Origin: Streptacidiphilus jiangxiensis
GTDB taxonomy: Bacteria > Actinomycetota > Actinomycetes > Streptomycetales > Streptomycetaceae
Length of the DNA stretch: 64,000 bases
Assembly (NCBI RefSeq): GCF_900109465.1
Contig: NZ_FOAZ01000019.1
Span: 1 to 64,000, forward strand
Direction of reading: 5' to 3'
Shown: in pieces, positions 1 through 8,183 of the stretch
Position numbering within the stretch: position 1 is the first letter of the stretch
Layout: every line of letters begins with the position of its first letter
Notes under the pieces: model-generated
The model's input: only the letters and a program-made list of their open reading frames with translations
Databases searched by the model: none
Told to the model about the DNA's origin: nothing
Made by a program: the position numbers and the translations under genes

Positions 1-150
1 TCCAAGGCTTGTCCCAGAGTGCAGGGCAGATTGCCCACGTGTTACTCACCCGTTCGCCACTGATCCACCCCGAAGGGCTTCACCGTTCGACTTGCATGTG
101 TTAAGCACGCCGCCAGCGTTCGTCCTGAGCCAGGATCAAACTCTCCGTGA
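1..150 (-). rRNA. rrs: 16S ribosomal RNA, 5' end only
   Basis: The reverse complement reads through the universal 16S start AGAGTTTGATCCTGGCTCAG, then GACGAACGCTGGCGGCGTGC and the GTGAGTAACACGTGGGCAAT segment typical of Actinobacteria. Only the first ~150 nt lie in the window and the gene continues beyond position 1. The 5' end is placed at about 150 by homology, so it may be off by a few bases. tyrS lies upstream in the same orientation. Confidence 0.97.
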
Positions 151-290
151 ATGCTTTACATTCGCGCAGAGCGGTGCAACACCTGCTGGAATGAGCAGGC
201 TTGCACACAGCGTCCTCGCTGAAAATTTGTTCTCAAAAGTAACTGGCGTTGACTTTTGGCACGCTGTTGAGTTCTCAAGGAACGGACGCT
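151..290 (-). other. rrn leader with conserved processing/antitermination box
   Basis: On the minus strand this stretch ends in the 16S gene. It contains the box TGAGAACTCAACAGCGTG around 263-280, followed by AAAAGTCAACGCC, a sequence recurrent in Streptomyces rrn leaders and linked to antitermination and RNase III processing. No protein-coding potential is seen. The assignment rests on position and on remembered similarity. Confidence 0.6.
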
Positions 291-339
291 TCCTTCGCGC
301 CTGTTTCACCAGGCCCTCCGGGCGCTTCCTTCGTTTTCT

Positions 340-345
340 AGCTTA
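340..345 (-). promoter_or_regulatory. Candidate -10 box of an rrn promoter
   Basis: Read on the minus strand, TAAGCT sits in the context GATCTGCTAAGCTAG, resembling the GATCTGATAGAGT-type -10 region of streptomycete rRNA promoters. The matching -35 is weak. Further rrn promoters probably lie between here and 500, where I see no gene. Confidence 0.35.
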
Positions 346-652
346 GCAGATCCGCCGGGCGGCTTTTCCGCTTCCCCGCTAGAAGTGGGGCTGTCGCTCG
401 TTCGCGACCTCCGTAACGTTAGCGCATTTCCCGGATTCCCGGAAATCAGCCTCCGCTGCGTCAATTCGCACGCCAAATAGAACCCGCTTGGCTTCGGAAG
501 ACACCGATGCCTACGAGATCGATCAAGTGAGTGAATCAACTACGGGTGGTCACGCATGGACTGGTGCGGCGGAGCGACGCTCCGTACGACGCATCTGTCC
601 GATTCAGGCGACTCGACCTACATTAGCCCCTGCCCCGGCCCTCGTCAAACGC

Positions 653-686
653 GAAGGGGGGAGATCCGTGCGGATCTCCCCCCTTC
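653..686 (-). terminator. Strong hairpin terminator after tyrS
   Basis: A perfect 16-bp inverted repeat (653-668 against 671-686, GAAGGGGGGAGATCCG and its complement) with a 2-nt centre lies 45 nt past the tyrS stop. It separates tyrS from the rRNA operon, which is read in the same direction. There is no U-tract, as is usual for actinobacterial terminators. Confidence 0.8.
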
Positions 687-731
687 GGGTGAATCTCTGG
701 CGAACGTGCAGGTCAGCCTCGGTCGCCCGGG

Positions 732-1997
732 TCAGCCCTGCAGCAGCTCGACCGCGGCGAGGTTGCGCTTGCCGCGGCGCAGGACGAGCCAGCGGCCGTG
801 GAGCAGGTCCGCCGGCGTGGCGAGAGCCGCCTCGTCCTCGATCTTCGCGTTGTTCACGTAGGCGCCGCCCTCGTTGACCGTCCGGCGAGCGGCCGAGCGG
901 CTGGCGGAGAGGCCGGTGGCGACGAACAGGTCGACGATCTCGCCGAGTTCACCCACCTGGGCGCTCGGCAGCTCGGCGACCGCGGCGGCGAGGGTGCGCT
1001 CGTCCAGCTCGCCGAGCTCGCCCTGGCCGAAGAGTGCCTTGGACGCGGCGACCGCGCGGTCCAGCTGCTCCTGCCCGTGGACCAGAACGGTCAGCTCCTC
1101 CGCGAGCGCACGCTGCGCGGCGCGCTTGAAGGGGGCCTCCTCGGTCAGGCGCTCCAGCTCCTCGATCTCCTCGTGGGACTTGAAGCTGAAGATGCGCAGG
1201 AACTTGGAGATGTCACGGTCGTCGGCGTTCAGCCAGAACTGGTAGAACGCGTACGGCGTGGTCAGCTCGGGGTCGAGCCAGACCGTGCCGGACTCGGTCT
1301 TGCCGAACTTGGTGCCGTCGGCCTTGGTGATCAGCGGCGTGGCGAGCGCATGGGCGGCGACGCCCTCCGCCTTGCGGATCAGGTCGGTGCCGGCGGTGAG
1401 GTTGCCCCACTGGTCGCTGCCGCCGGTCTGCAGCATGCAGCCGTGGCGGCGGTAGAGCTCCAGGAAGTCCATGCCCTGGAGGACCTGGTAGCTGAACTCG
1501 GTGTAGGAGATGCCCGCCTCGGAGTTGAGACGCCGGGAGACGGCCTCCTTGGCGATCATGTTGTTGACGCGGAAGTACTTGCCGACGTCACGCAGCAGGT
1601 TGATCGCCGACATCCCCGACGTCCAGTCGAGGTTGTTGACCATCTGCGCGGCGTTCGGGCCCTCGAAGTCGAGGAAGCGCTCGATCTGGCCGCGCAGGCG
1701 GCCGACCCAGTCGGCGACCGTCTCGGGGTCGTTGAGTACTCGCTCGGCGGTGGGCTTCGGGTCGCCGATGAGGCCGGTGGCGCCGCCGACGAGGCCGAGC
1801 GGGCGGTGGCCGGCGTCCTGGATCCGCTTCATGGTGAGGATCTGCACCAGGTTGCCCAGGTGCAGGCTGACCGCGGTCGGGTCGAAGCCGCAATAGAAGG
1901 TGACCGGACCGTCCGCGAATGCCTTGCGCAGTGCGTCCTCGTCGGTGGACAGGGCCAGCAGGCCGCGCCACTTCAGTTCGTCGACGATGTCGGTCAC
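732..1997 (-). CDS. tyrS: Tyrosyl-tRNA synthetase
   Basis: Cytosolic class I aminoacyl-tRNA synthetase that charges tRNA-Tyr with tyrosine. The 421-aa product has the usual bacterial TyrRS length. Visible are YCGFDPTAVSLHLGN (HIGH motif in HLGN form), the tyrosine-pocket run around GGSDQWGN, KFGKTESG (KMSKS-equivalent loop) and a C-terminal S4 RNA-binding domain ending in GRWLVLRRGKRN. I chose the GTG at 1997 because it gives the family N-terminus VTDIVDELKWRGL and is preceded by a GGAAGAG ribosome site; the open frame runs upstream but those residues are not TyrRS-like. It stands alone upstream of an rRNA operon, an arrangement familiar in streptomycetes. Confidence 0.97.
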   Translation of the reverse strand: MTDIVDELKWRGLLALSTDEDALRKAFADGPVTFYCGFDPTAVSLHLGNLVQILTMKRIQDAGHRPLGLVGGATGLIGDPKPTAERVLNDPETVADWVGRLRGQIERFLDFEGPNAAQMVNNLDWTSGMSAINLLRDVGKYFRVNNMIAKEAVSRRLNSEAGISYTEFSYQVLQGMDFLELYRRHGCMLQTGGSDQWGNLTAGTDLIRKAEGVAAHALATPLITKADGTKFGKTESGTVWLDPELTTPYAFYQFWLNADDRDISKFLRIFSFKSHEEIEELERLTEEAPFKRAAQRALAEELTVLVHGQEQLDRAVAASKALFGQGELGELDERTLAAAVAELPSAQVGELGEIVDLFVATGLSASRSAARRTVNEGGAYVNNAKIEDEAALATPADLLHGRWLVLRRGKRNLAAVELLQG

Positions 1998-2116
1998 GGT
2001 CTCGTCTCTTCCTTCGGTCGTTCCGCCGGTCGACCCGAGGGATCGGTCGCCCGAGGGGCCTGGTCGGCTAACAGCCTCGCCGACGAGGGCCCCTCTTGGC
2101 CAATCCGTTCCAGATT

Positions 2117-2797
2117 TCAGAGCCCGCTGGGCCAGGTGTAGCTGCTCGGGATCTGCACGGAGGCGTTCTGGGCGGCGGTGCCGTAGACGATCGCGATCTC
2201 GTCGTGGGCGTGGAAGACCAGCTGGGACGGGTCGCCGGTGGTCTCCTTGCCGTTCACGTAGACCTTGAGCGTGTGCGTGGCGTCGGTCTTGTCGGGGCCG
2301 AGCTGCGTGGAGCTGATCGGCACGCCCCACTCGGTCATGAACTGGCCGAGGTGGTAGTCCTTCACGACCGGGGACTCGATGTGGACGACGCCGGTGGTGT
2401 CGTGGGTGTGCAGCGGGCTGATGGTCCCGGCGCCCTCGTTGATGCCGACGAGCTGCGGGACGGTCACCTTCTGGCCGTTGGCCCAGACGTCGAGGTGGAT
2501 GTGGATGTGCTCGGCGGTGCCCTCGGCGTTGAGCATGGTGAGGCCGGCGGCCTTGACGGCGGCGTCGGTGTCCGTGGGGGCGGCCCAGCTCACCGAGGAG
2601 GCGGAGGCGGTCGAGGCCTTGGAGCCGTTGTTGTCGACGGCGGCGGCGATGCCGATGATCGCCCCGGCCGCGATGACGACAGCTCCGGCGCCCAGGAGGA
2701 TCTTGTTGCGGCGGTCACGGGCGCGCTCGGCGGCCTGCATCTCGGCTATGCGGGCGCGGCGGTCGGCGGCTGCCTGCTTCTTGGACTGTCCGGCCAT
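2117..2797 (-). CDS. Conserved single-pass membrane protein, function unknown
   Basis: A 226-aa protein starting MAGQSKKQAAADRR. A basic, coiled-coil-like N-terminus (about 1-30) is followed by one hydrophobic segment (ILLGAGAVVIAAGAIIGIA, about 34-52), a Ser/Ala-rich linker and an exported C-terminal domain. That domain is rich in histidine pairs: HIHIHLDVW, SPLHTHDTTGVVHIES, VFHAHDEIAIVYG. The pattern suggests a cupredoxin-like or metal-binding extracytoplasmic fold, but this is inference. It lies about 120 bp upstream of tyrS in the same orientation. The ATG at 2797 has a modest GGAAG site, and the longer upstream frame lacks coding character. Confidence 0.8.
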   Translation of the reverse strand: MAGQSKKQAAADRRARIAEMQAAERARDRRNKILLGAGAVVIAAGAIIGIAAAVDNNGSKASTASASSVSWAAPTDTDAAVKAAGLTMLNAEGTAEHIHIHLDVWANGQKVTVPQLVGINEGAGTISPLHTHDTTGVVHIESPVVKDYHLGQFMTEWGVPISSTQLGPDKTDATHTLKVYVNGKETTGDPSQLVFHAHDEIAIVYGTAAQNASVQIPSSYTWPSGL

Positions 2798-3011
2798 GGG
2801 GCTTGGCTTCCGTTTCCGTCGGTTCCTTCGGGACTGCTGCTTCCGAAGATAAGCGAGCGAACGGTTCAAATGCGAACTACTGTGACGGACGCCTCCATCT
2901 CGCACCGAAGCTGTCACAATGCCGAACTTCCGCTGGTGAGCAGGCTTGCCGCTCCGGTACACCAGTCTCGCCCAGCGGGGCGAGGACCGGTCTCGAGAGG
3001 GGTTTTCACAG

Positions 3012-3836
3012 GTGACTCTAGGCAAGCTGACCTTGGTGGTCTGGCTCTGGTTCGGACTGATGAGTGCGGGATTCCTGCCGCTCTGTCTGCTGGCGAGCCA
3101 GGTGCCAGGACCGAACGCGCTGCACATCGCGCTCTATGTCCTCATCGTCGGCGTCCTGTGGTGGGGCTCGTTCGGGTACGGCATGTACCTGGGCCAGGCG
3201 ATGCAGAACGGCGACAAGCGGGTCTTCCAGCGGGGTATCCGCGGGACCGGCACCGTCCTGGAGACCAAGGGCACCCACACCTACATCGGCGGGAACGACA
3301 TGGGCTACGGCGGTTCCCGTCTCTACCGCATCCGCATGCGGGTGGAGCTGCCCGGACGGGAGCCCTACGAGACGCGGGTCAGCATGACCAGCCACGGCCT
3401 TCGGGAAGGTGACCGGGTCGAGGTCGGAGTCGCCAAGCACAACCGCCGCCGGGTCGCCGTCGACCTCAGCCCGGGCGCGCTCCAACGCCAGGCCGCACAG
3501 CGCGCGGCGGCCGCGCGGGCGGCGTCGGCCCCGAGTCAGCGAAAGCACCCCGCGGGTGATTCGGAGATCCGGCTCGACCGGCTGGCCAGGCAGCAGAAGG
3601 CCAAGCGCCCGCACGCCCCGGAGGACGCCGTCCCACCCGGGTACGCGGCCGCTCACGCCGACGGGCAGGGAGGGGTCCAGCCCCACGGAGGCGAGCGCGG
3701 CGGCGACCACCGGGGCAGCCAGGAGGCCGAGCGCATTCGCCAGCTGTCCGAACTGGGGCGACTCCACAAGGAGGGTGTGCTCAGCGACGAGGAGTTCGCG
3801 GCCGAGAAGGCCCGGATCCTCGGCTTCAGCTCCTGA
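3012..3836 (+). CDS. Membrane protein with DUF3592-like region and SHOCT domain
   Basis: A 274-aa protein from a GTG preceded by GAGAGGGG. Two hydrophobic segments occupy about residues 5-30 and 40-60 (LHIALYVLIVGVLWWGSFG). The next region (GTGTVLETKG, RIRMRVELPGREPYETRV) resembles the DUF3592 beta-rich domain. After a charged linker the C-terminus RIRQLSELGRLHKEGVLSDEE is a clear SHOCT motif, a short domain appended to oligomerising bacterial proteins. Function is unknown. It is divergent from the His-rich membrane protein at 2797, so the two probably share a regulatory region. Confidence 0.8.
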   Translation: MTLGKLTLVVWLWFGLMSAGFLPLCLLASQVPGPNALHIALYVLIVGVLWWGSFGYGMYLGQAMQNGDKRVFQRGIRGTGTVLETKGTHTYIGGNDMGYGGSRLYRIRMRVELPGREPYETRVSMTSHGLREGDRVEVGVAKHNRRRVAVDLSPGALQRQAAQRAAAARAASAPSQRKHPAGDSEIRLDRLARQQKAKRPHAPEDAVPPGYAAAHADGQGGVQPHGGERGGDHRGSQEAERIRQLSELGRLHKEGVLSDEEFAAEKARILGFSS

Positions 3837-3841
3837 CCCCT

Positions 3842-3882
3842 CGGTCCACCCTTTCAGTCCACCCTTTTCAGTCCACCCTTTT
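3842..3882. repeat. 14-bp tandem repeat, three units
   Basis: Units CGGTCCACCCTTT, CAGTCCACCCTTTT and CAGTCCACCCTTTT follow each other between two convergent genes. The stop codon of the minus-strand glycosylase (3868-3870) lies at the junction of units two and three, and the last unit supplies its final codons. It looks like replication slippage at a gene end. Confidence 0.75.
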
Positions 3883-4482
3883 GCGGACGTGGCGGCGGTA
3901 GGGGCTGACGGTGGGCTCGCCGTCGATCCAGAAGCGGTAGGGGGTGTCCGCCGCCTGGGCGACGCCGGTGCGCGGGCCCCGGCGGATCCGCTCCGCCGGG
4001 GCCGGGGTGCCGGGCAACAGACGGAAGACGTCGCCGCCGAGGCGTTCGCCGTCCTGGTCGCGGGCGACGCCCAGGGCCTGGGTGAGTCGGGCCGGTCCCT
4101 GGGCGAGCTCGGTGTCGCGGCGGGCGGAGGGGCGGCGGTGCCGGGCCTGCCCGAGGCCTTCGACGATCTCTCCGGCCCGCAGCAGTACGGCCCCGGCGGT
4201 GGTGCCGGGGCCGGTCACCAGGTTCATGCAGTAGTGCATGCCGTAGGTGAAGTACACGTAGACGAAGCCGGGCGGCCCGAACATCACGGCGTTCCGCGCG
4301 GTGCGCCCCCGGTAGGCGTGGGAGGCGGGGTCGTCGGGTCCGGTGTAGGCCTCGACCTCGGTGATCCGGACGGCGACGCGCCCGTCGGGGCGGGTGCTCA
4401 CCAGGATCCGTCCGAGCAGGTCGGGGGCGACCTCGGGTGAGGGGCGGTCGAGGAAGCGCGGGTCAGTCGGATCAAGGGCCAC
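3868..4482 (-). CDS. 3-methyladenine DNA glycosylase (AAG/MPG family)
   Basis: Monofunctional base-excision repair enzyme that removes alkylated purines from DNA. The 204-aa length fits the family. The active-site segment [20 protein letters not shown] carries the catalytic Glu and the conserved DxASHAxRG pattern, followed by [20 protein letters not shown] and [10 protein letters not shown], all family hallmarks. The GTG at 4482 lies 6 nt after a TAGTCT box on the minus strand, so the mRNA is probably leaderless. It is divergent from the PEBP-family gene. Confidence 0.93.
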   Translation of the reverse strand: MALDPTDPRFLDRPSPEVAPDLLGRILVSTRPDGRVAVRITEVEAYTGPDDPASHAYRGRTARNAVMFGPPGFVYVYFTYGMHYCMNLVTGPGTTAGAVLLRAGEIVEGLGQARHRRPSARRDTELAQGPARLTQALGVARDQDGERLGGDVFRLLPGTPAPAERIRRGPRTGVAQAADTPYRFWIDGEPTVSPYRRHVRKRVD

Positions 4483-4488
4483 CCGGCG

Positions 4489-4494
4489 AGACTA
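4489..4494 (-). promoter_or_regulatory. -10 box for leaderless glycosylase mRNA
   Basis: TAGTCT on the minus strand ends 6 nt before the GTG start at 4482, leaving no room for a ribosome binding site. This spacing places transcription start at or next to the start codon. Confidence 0.5.
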
Positions 4495-4557
4495 GGCTGA
4501 TCGGCGGCGATTCCACCATCTCCCTGTGTTGCCGTCGTTCCCAAGGAGGCTGACGAC

Positions 4558-5088
4558 ATGTCGGAGCCCAAGCGGCGTCCGCTCCCCCACGACTTCCACC
4601 CGCCGGTCGCGGAGTTCTCCGTGTCCAGCGAGGACCTGACCGACGGCGGTGTGCTGCCGGACGCGCACGTGTTCGCGGCCGGCAACACCTCCCCGCAGCT
4701 GAGCTGGTCCGGGTTCCCCGCCGGGACCAGGAGCTTCGCGGTCACCTGCTACGACCCGGACGCGCCGACGGGCAGCGGCTTCTGGCACTGGACGGTCTTC
4801 GACATCCCGGCCGACGTCACGGAGCTGACCGGCGGTGCCGGGACCGGACCGTTCAAGGGGCTGCCGGCCGGTGCCGTGCAGGTGCGCAACGACTACGGCA
4901 CGCGTGACTTCGGCGGCGCCGCGCCGCCGCCGGGGGACGGTCCGCACCGCTACGTGTTCACCGTCTACGCGGTGGACCAGGAGAAGCTCGGCCCGGACGA
5001 GAACGCCACGCCCGCCGTCGTCGGCTTCAACCTGCGCTTCCACACGCTCGGCCGCGCGCAGCTGATCGCGACCTACGAGAACGTGTGA
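4558..5088 (+). CDS. YbhB/YbcL-family (PEBP, Raf kinase inhibitor-like) protein
   Basis: A 176-aa cytosolic protein of the phosphatidylethanolamine-binding protein family. The ligand-pocket motifs are evident: SPQLSWSGFPAGTRSFAVTC, YDPDAPTGSGFWHWTVFDIP (the DPDAP...HW signature), GPPPPGDGPHRYVFTVYAV-type region near 120-140 and the C-terminal LRFHTLGRAQLIATYE. Length matches bacterial members. The biochemical role is not firmly known. The start has a classic AAGGAGG site. No partner gene is evident. Confidence 0.93.
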   Translation: MSEPKRRPLPHDFHPPVAEFSVSSEDLTDGGVLPDAHVFAAGNTSPQLSWSGFPAGTRSFAVTCYDPDAPTGSGFWHWTVFDIPADVTELTGGAGTGPFKGLPAGAVQVRNDYGTRDFGGAAPPPGDGPHRYVFTVYAVDQEKLGPDENATPAVVGFNLRFHTLGRAQLIATYENV

Positions 5089-5230
5089 CGACGGGCCGAC
5101 GACGACAGGTGACGGCTCAGCCTTAACCGCGATGCCACCGAAATTACGTTGTCCCGGCATCCGGCCCGCCCGCACAGTGGACCCACCGTCCAGCTGGGGC
5201 GGGCCGGGAGTCGGAGGCGGGTGGCGGGAC

Positions 5231-5791
5231 ATGCGTAAGACGCTGGTGCTCAACGCGACGTACGAGCCGCTGGCGGCGGTGACGCTGCAGCGAGCGGTGG
5301 TGCTCGTGCTCCAGGACAAGGCCGTGGTCGAGCGGGCCCATCCCGGACGAAGGGTGCGCGGCAGCTCGGTGGAGATACCGCTGCCACGGGTGGTGCGGCT
5401 GAAACGGTACGTCCGGGTGCCGTTCCGACAACAGGCGACGTGGTCGCGGCGCGGGGTGCTGGCGCGGGACGGGTTCCGTTGCGCCTACTGCGGACGGCGT
5501 GCGACGACCGTCGACCACGTGGTGCCGCGCTCGCACGGCGGGCCGGACAGCTGGCTGAACACCGTCGCCGCGTGTGCGGCGGACAACCATCGCAAGGCGA
5601 ACCGGACTCCGGAGCAGGCCGGGATGCGGCTGCTGCGGCGTCCGTTCGTGCCGACGCCGGACGCCGCGCTGGTGGCGGCGCTGGGCCTGACCGCCGCCGA
5701 TCTGGCCGACGAGCCGACCGGTGACGCGGCCGGGGCTGCGGCCTGGGCCCTGGGCACCGCGGAGTTCGGGGAGCTCGCCGCGGCGGGATGA
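5231..5791 (+). CDS. HNH endonuclease family protein
   Basis: A 186-aa protein starting MRKTLVLNATYEPLAAV, a start shared by the common actinobacterial HNH family. The N-terminal half is a small beta-rich domain (KYVRVPFRQQ). The nuclease core contains CAYCGRRATTVDHVVPRS, then GPDSWLNTVAAC and ADNHRKANRTPEQAG: the zinc cysteines, the DHV His and the Asn/His of the beta-beta-alpha metal fold. Such genes are single-copy and chromosomal in streptomycetes, and their substrate is not established. ATG at 5231 is used because upstream codons are out of family. It converges with the PQQ-propeller gene across 9 bp. Confidence 0.9.
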   Translation: MRKTLVLNATYEPLAAVTLQRAVVLVLQDKAVVERAHPGRRVRGSSVEIPLPRVVRLKRYVRVPFRQQATWSRRGVLARDGFRCAYCGRRATTVDHVVPRSHGGPDSWLNTVAACAADNHRKANRTPEQAGMRLLRRPFVPTPDAALVAALGLTAADLADEPTGDAAGAAAWALGTAEFGELAAAG

Positions 5792-5800
5792 TCCGCCGGG

Positions 5801-7813
5801 TCAGCCGGAGGCGACGCCCTTCCAGGCGGTCGCGGAGGTGTTGTAGCTGCCGGTGTACTCCGGCAGCGCCACCACCAGGCCGCCGCTCAGCAGGACGCGG
5901 CCCGCGCCGAGCAGTGAGCCGGTGCCCTGCGGGAAGGTGCCGCCGACGGTCTCGGCGCCGCTGGTCAGGTCGAAGTGGCTGAGCCGGGCCGCCTGGCCGA
6001 CGCGCTCGTCGGTGGCGACGACCGCCGCCGAGCCGTCGATGCCGACCGGCTCGGAGACGCCCTTCTCCTGGGCGGTGGTGCGCCACAGCTCCTTGCCGCT
6101 GACGAGACTGTAGGCGGCGATGACGGTGGGCCCGGAGGCGGCCGCGGCGGACTGCGCCGGCGGGTCGACGGCCGCGACCATCGTCGTGCCGGAGAAGAAC
6201 AGGGCCGGGTCGGGGTCGAAGCTGCCGTGCGTGGCGTCGAGCGTGCCGCCGCTCTGGGCGACGGGGATGGTGGCCTGGCTGTCGCCCTTGTCACTGAAGG
6301 AGAGCAGGCTGTCCTGGGTCGGGTCGGTCATGTGGACGCTGACCACGGCGGGGTTGGCCGAGAGCACCGTGTAGGAGGCGGCGCTCTGCGGGAGGCCGCG
6401 CCACCAGTGGAGCTTTCCGCTGTCCGGGTCGAGCGAGACGACCTGCTGCTTGGGGCTGGTGTCGGCGCAGGTGGTCTGGAGCAGCAGGGCGGTGCCGCCG
6501 CCGTTGCCGGACAGGGCGCAGTACTTGCCGGGGCCGGAGTAGGTCCAGGCCTGCTTTCCGCCGGAGGCGTCGTAGCCGACGGCGGCGGAGTCGGAGACGG
6601 CGACCACGTGGGTGTCGTCGACCATGACGGAGGCGCCGTAGCTGGTGCCGCCGCTGGAGGGCAGTTGGGCCTTCCACTTGGTCTGTCCGGATCCGGTGTC
6701 GACGGCCACGAGCTGGCCGCAGGCCTGGCCGTTGCCGGGTTTGGCCTGGAACAGGACGGCGCCGACGCCCGAGGAGTTGACCGAGGGCGACATCGCGCAG
6801 GGCACGGCGCCGCTGCCGGGGGCCTCGACGCTCCAGAGCTTGTGGCCGTCGGCGGTGGAGTAGGCGGTGACGCCCTCGCCGTCGCCGCGGACGACAGCGT
6901 TGCTGGTGGTCCACGCGCCGAGGAGCCCGTCGTTGGCTCCGCCCGCGGCGCTGCCGCCCGCGCCGGCGCCGGCCGCGGCGGGAGCCGCCCAGGCCTTGGT
7001 GTGGTTGACGCCGATGTCGGCCTGGCTCTGGCTGCCGCCACCGGTCTGCGGGCTGCTGCCGGAGCTGCCGCCGGCGACGAACCAGCCGGCTCCGGCCACG
7101 ACCACGAGCGCGACGCCGCCGATGGCGAGGCGGGTCAGGTAGCTCTTGCGGTCGACGTTCGGCCCCCGGCCGAGTGCGGCGTCGAGAACCCGGTCCTTCA
7201 GCGCGCCGCCCGACCGGTCGTCGTCACCGCGTCCGACCGCGGTGGCACCGGCGGCCGGCGCGGGTGCGTCGGCCTCGGTGTCGGACAGGGACTCCTGCTC
7301 GGGCGCGGAGGCCTGCGGCGGGACGTAGGGCGTCTCGGCGGCGTTCTCCCCGGCGGACCAGTAGGGGGTGGCCGCCGCACCGGAGGGGTCGGCGTAGTAC
7401 GCCGCGTACTCCTCCTGCTGCTGGTACGTCTGTGCCTGCGGCTGCTGGTACGCCTGGTAGTCCTGGTACTCCTGAGAAGGCTGGTACTCCTGGGACGGCT
7501 GGGCGTACTGCTGCGGGTCGTAGTAGGCCTGCTGCTGCTCGTACCCGGTCTGCTCGTAGCCGCCCTGCTGGTACGGCTGCTGGTACCCGGTCGCCGGGTC
7601 GTAGCCCTGTTGCTCGTACGCCTGCTGATAGGCGGCGGGGTCGTAGCCGGTCTGCTCGTAGCCGGTCTGCTCGTAGCCCTGGCCCTGGTGGGCGTTGTAG
7701 GCAGAGTAGTCGTACGACTGCTGACCGTAGGCGTCGTAGGACTGCGGTGTCTGCTGTGGGGGCCAGTACTGCTGTTCCTGCCCGCCGTTACCGGTCTCGT
7801 CCGCTCGTTCCAT
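5801..7813 (-). CDS. Membrane-anchored PQQ-like beta-propeller protein with Tyr/Gln-rich tail
   Basis: A 670-aa protein. Residues ~10-125 form a low-complexity cytoplasmic tail of repeated YEQTGYEQ, YDPA and QQGGYEQ units, rich in Tyr, Gln and Pro. An acidic stretch follows, then one transmembrane segment (AIGGVALVVVAGAGWFVAGG, about 230-250). The outer ~400 residues form a PQQ-type propeller with blades such as DGHKLWSVEAPG, GQTKWKAQLP, GKLHWWRGLP and GKELWRTT. The role is unknown; related streptomycete proteins are annotated as PQQ-binding-like repeat proteins. The ATG has a distant GGGAG. It lies 44 bp downstream of the pterin dehydratase gene and may be co-transcribed with it. Confidence 0.85.
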   Translation of the reverse strand: MERADETGNGGQEQQYWPPQQTPQSYDAYGQQSYDYSAYNAHQGQGYEQTGYEQTGYDPAAYQQAYEQQGYDPATGYQQPYQQGGYEQTGYEQQQAYYDPQQYAQPSQEYQPSQEYQDYQAYQQPQAQTYQQQEEYAAYYADPSGAAATPYWSAGENAAETPYVPPQASAPEQESLSDTEADAPAPAAGATAVGRGDDDRSGGALKDRVLDAALGRGPNVDRKSYLTRLAIGGVALVVVAGAGWFVAGGSSGSSPQTGGGSQSQADIGVNHTKAWAAPAAAGAGAGGSAAGGANDGLLGAWTTSNAVVRGDGEGVTAYSTADGHKLWSVEAPGSGAVPCAMSPSVNSSGVGAVLFQAKPGNGQACGQLVAVDTGSGQTKWKAQLPSSGGTSYGASVMVDDTHVVAVSDSAAVGYDASGGKQAWTYSGPGKYCALSGNGGGTALLLQTTCADTSPKQQVVSLDPDSGKLHWWRGLPQSAASYTVLSANPAVVSVHMTDPTQDSLLSFSDKGDSQATIPVAQSGGTLDATHGSFDPDPALFFSGTTMVAAVDPPAQSAAAASGPTVIAAYSLVSGKELWRTTAQEKGVSEPVGIDGSAAVVATDERVGQAARLSHFDLTSGAETVGGTFPQGTGSLLGAGRVLLSGGLVVALPEYTGSYNTSATAWKGVASG

Positions 7814-7857
7814 GGCTGTGGTACCACTCCCGCCTGCCCGATGCGCGAGTCAGCATC

Positions 7858-8166
7858 TCATGCCTCTGCCGCCGCGGCGGCATCGATGAGCGATGCGAGC
7901 CTCAGATCGAGGGCGGTCAGTCCACCCGCCGAGTGCGTGGACAGGGTGAAGTGGAGGGTGCGCCAGCGGATGTCGATGTCCGGGTGGTGGTCCATCGCCT
8001 CGGCCTGGACCGCCACGGCGTCGACGATGCGGATCGCCGCGGGGAAGTCCTTGGCCTGCACGGTGCGTTGGATCGAGCCGCCCTCGCGCTGCCACTCGGG
8101 CAGGGCGAGGAGGCCGGTGGTGATCTGCTCGTCGCTGAGGAGGTCGCGGGTACCCATGGGCAGCAC
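7858..8166 (-). CDS. 4a-hydroxytetrahydrobiopterin dehydratase (pterin-4a-carbinolamine dehydratase)
   Basis: A small (102 aa) dehydratase that regenerates quinonoid dihydropterin after pterin-dependent hydroxylation. The family signature AMDHHPDIDIRW with its active-site histidines is present, followed by LHFTLSTHSAGGLTALD. Length is typical. A GTG at 8166 has GGAG 4 nt upstream; an ATG at 8157 is the alternative and would remove three residues. It starts 17 bp after the SPFH gene stops, so it probably belongs to the nfeD-SPFH transcript. Confidence 0.92.
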   Translation of the reverse strand: MLPMGTRDLLSDEQITTGLLALPEWQREGGSIQRTVQAKDFPAAIRIVDAVAVQAEAMDHHPDIDIRWRTLHFTLSTHSAGGLTALDLRLASLIDAAAAAEA

Positions 8167-8183
8167 GCTACTCCGGGGTGCGG

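Noticed and set aside
1-2116. T-box riboswitch upstream of tyrS
   Set aside because: The 119 bp between tyrS and the upstream gene are too short for a full T-box and show no T-box sequence.
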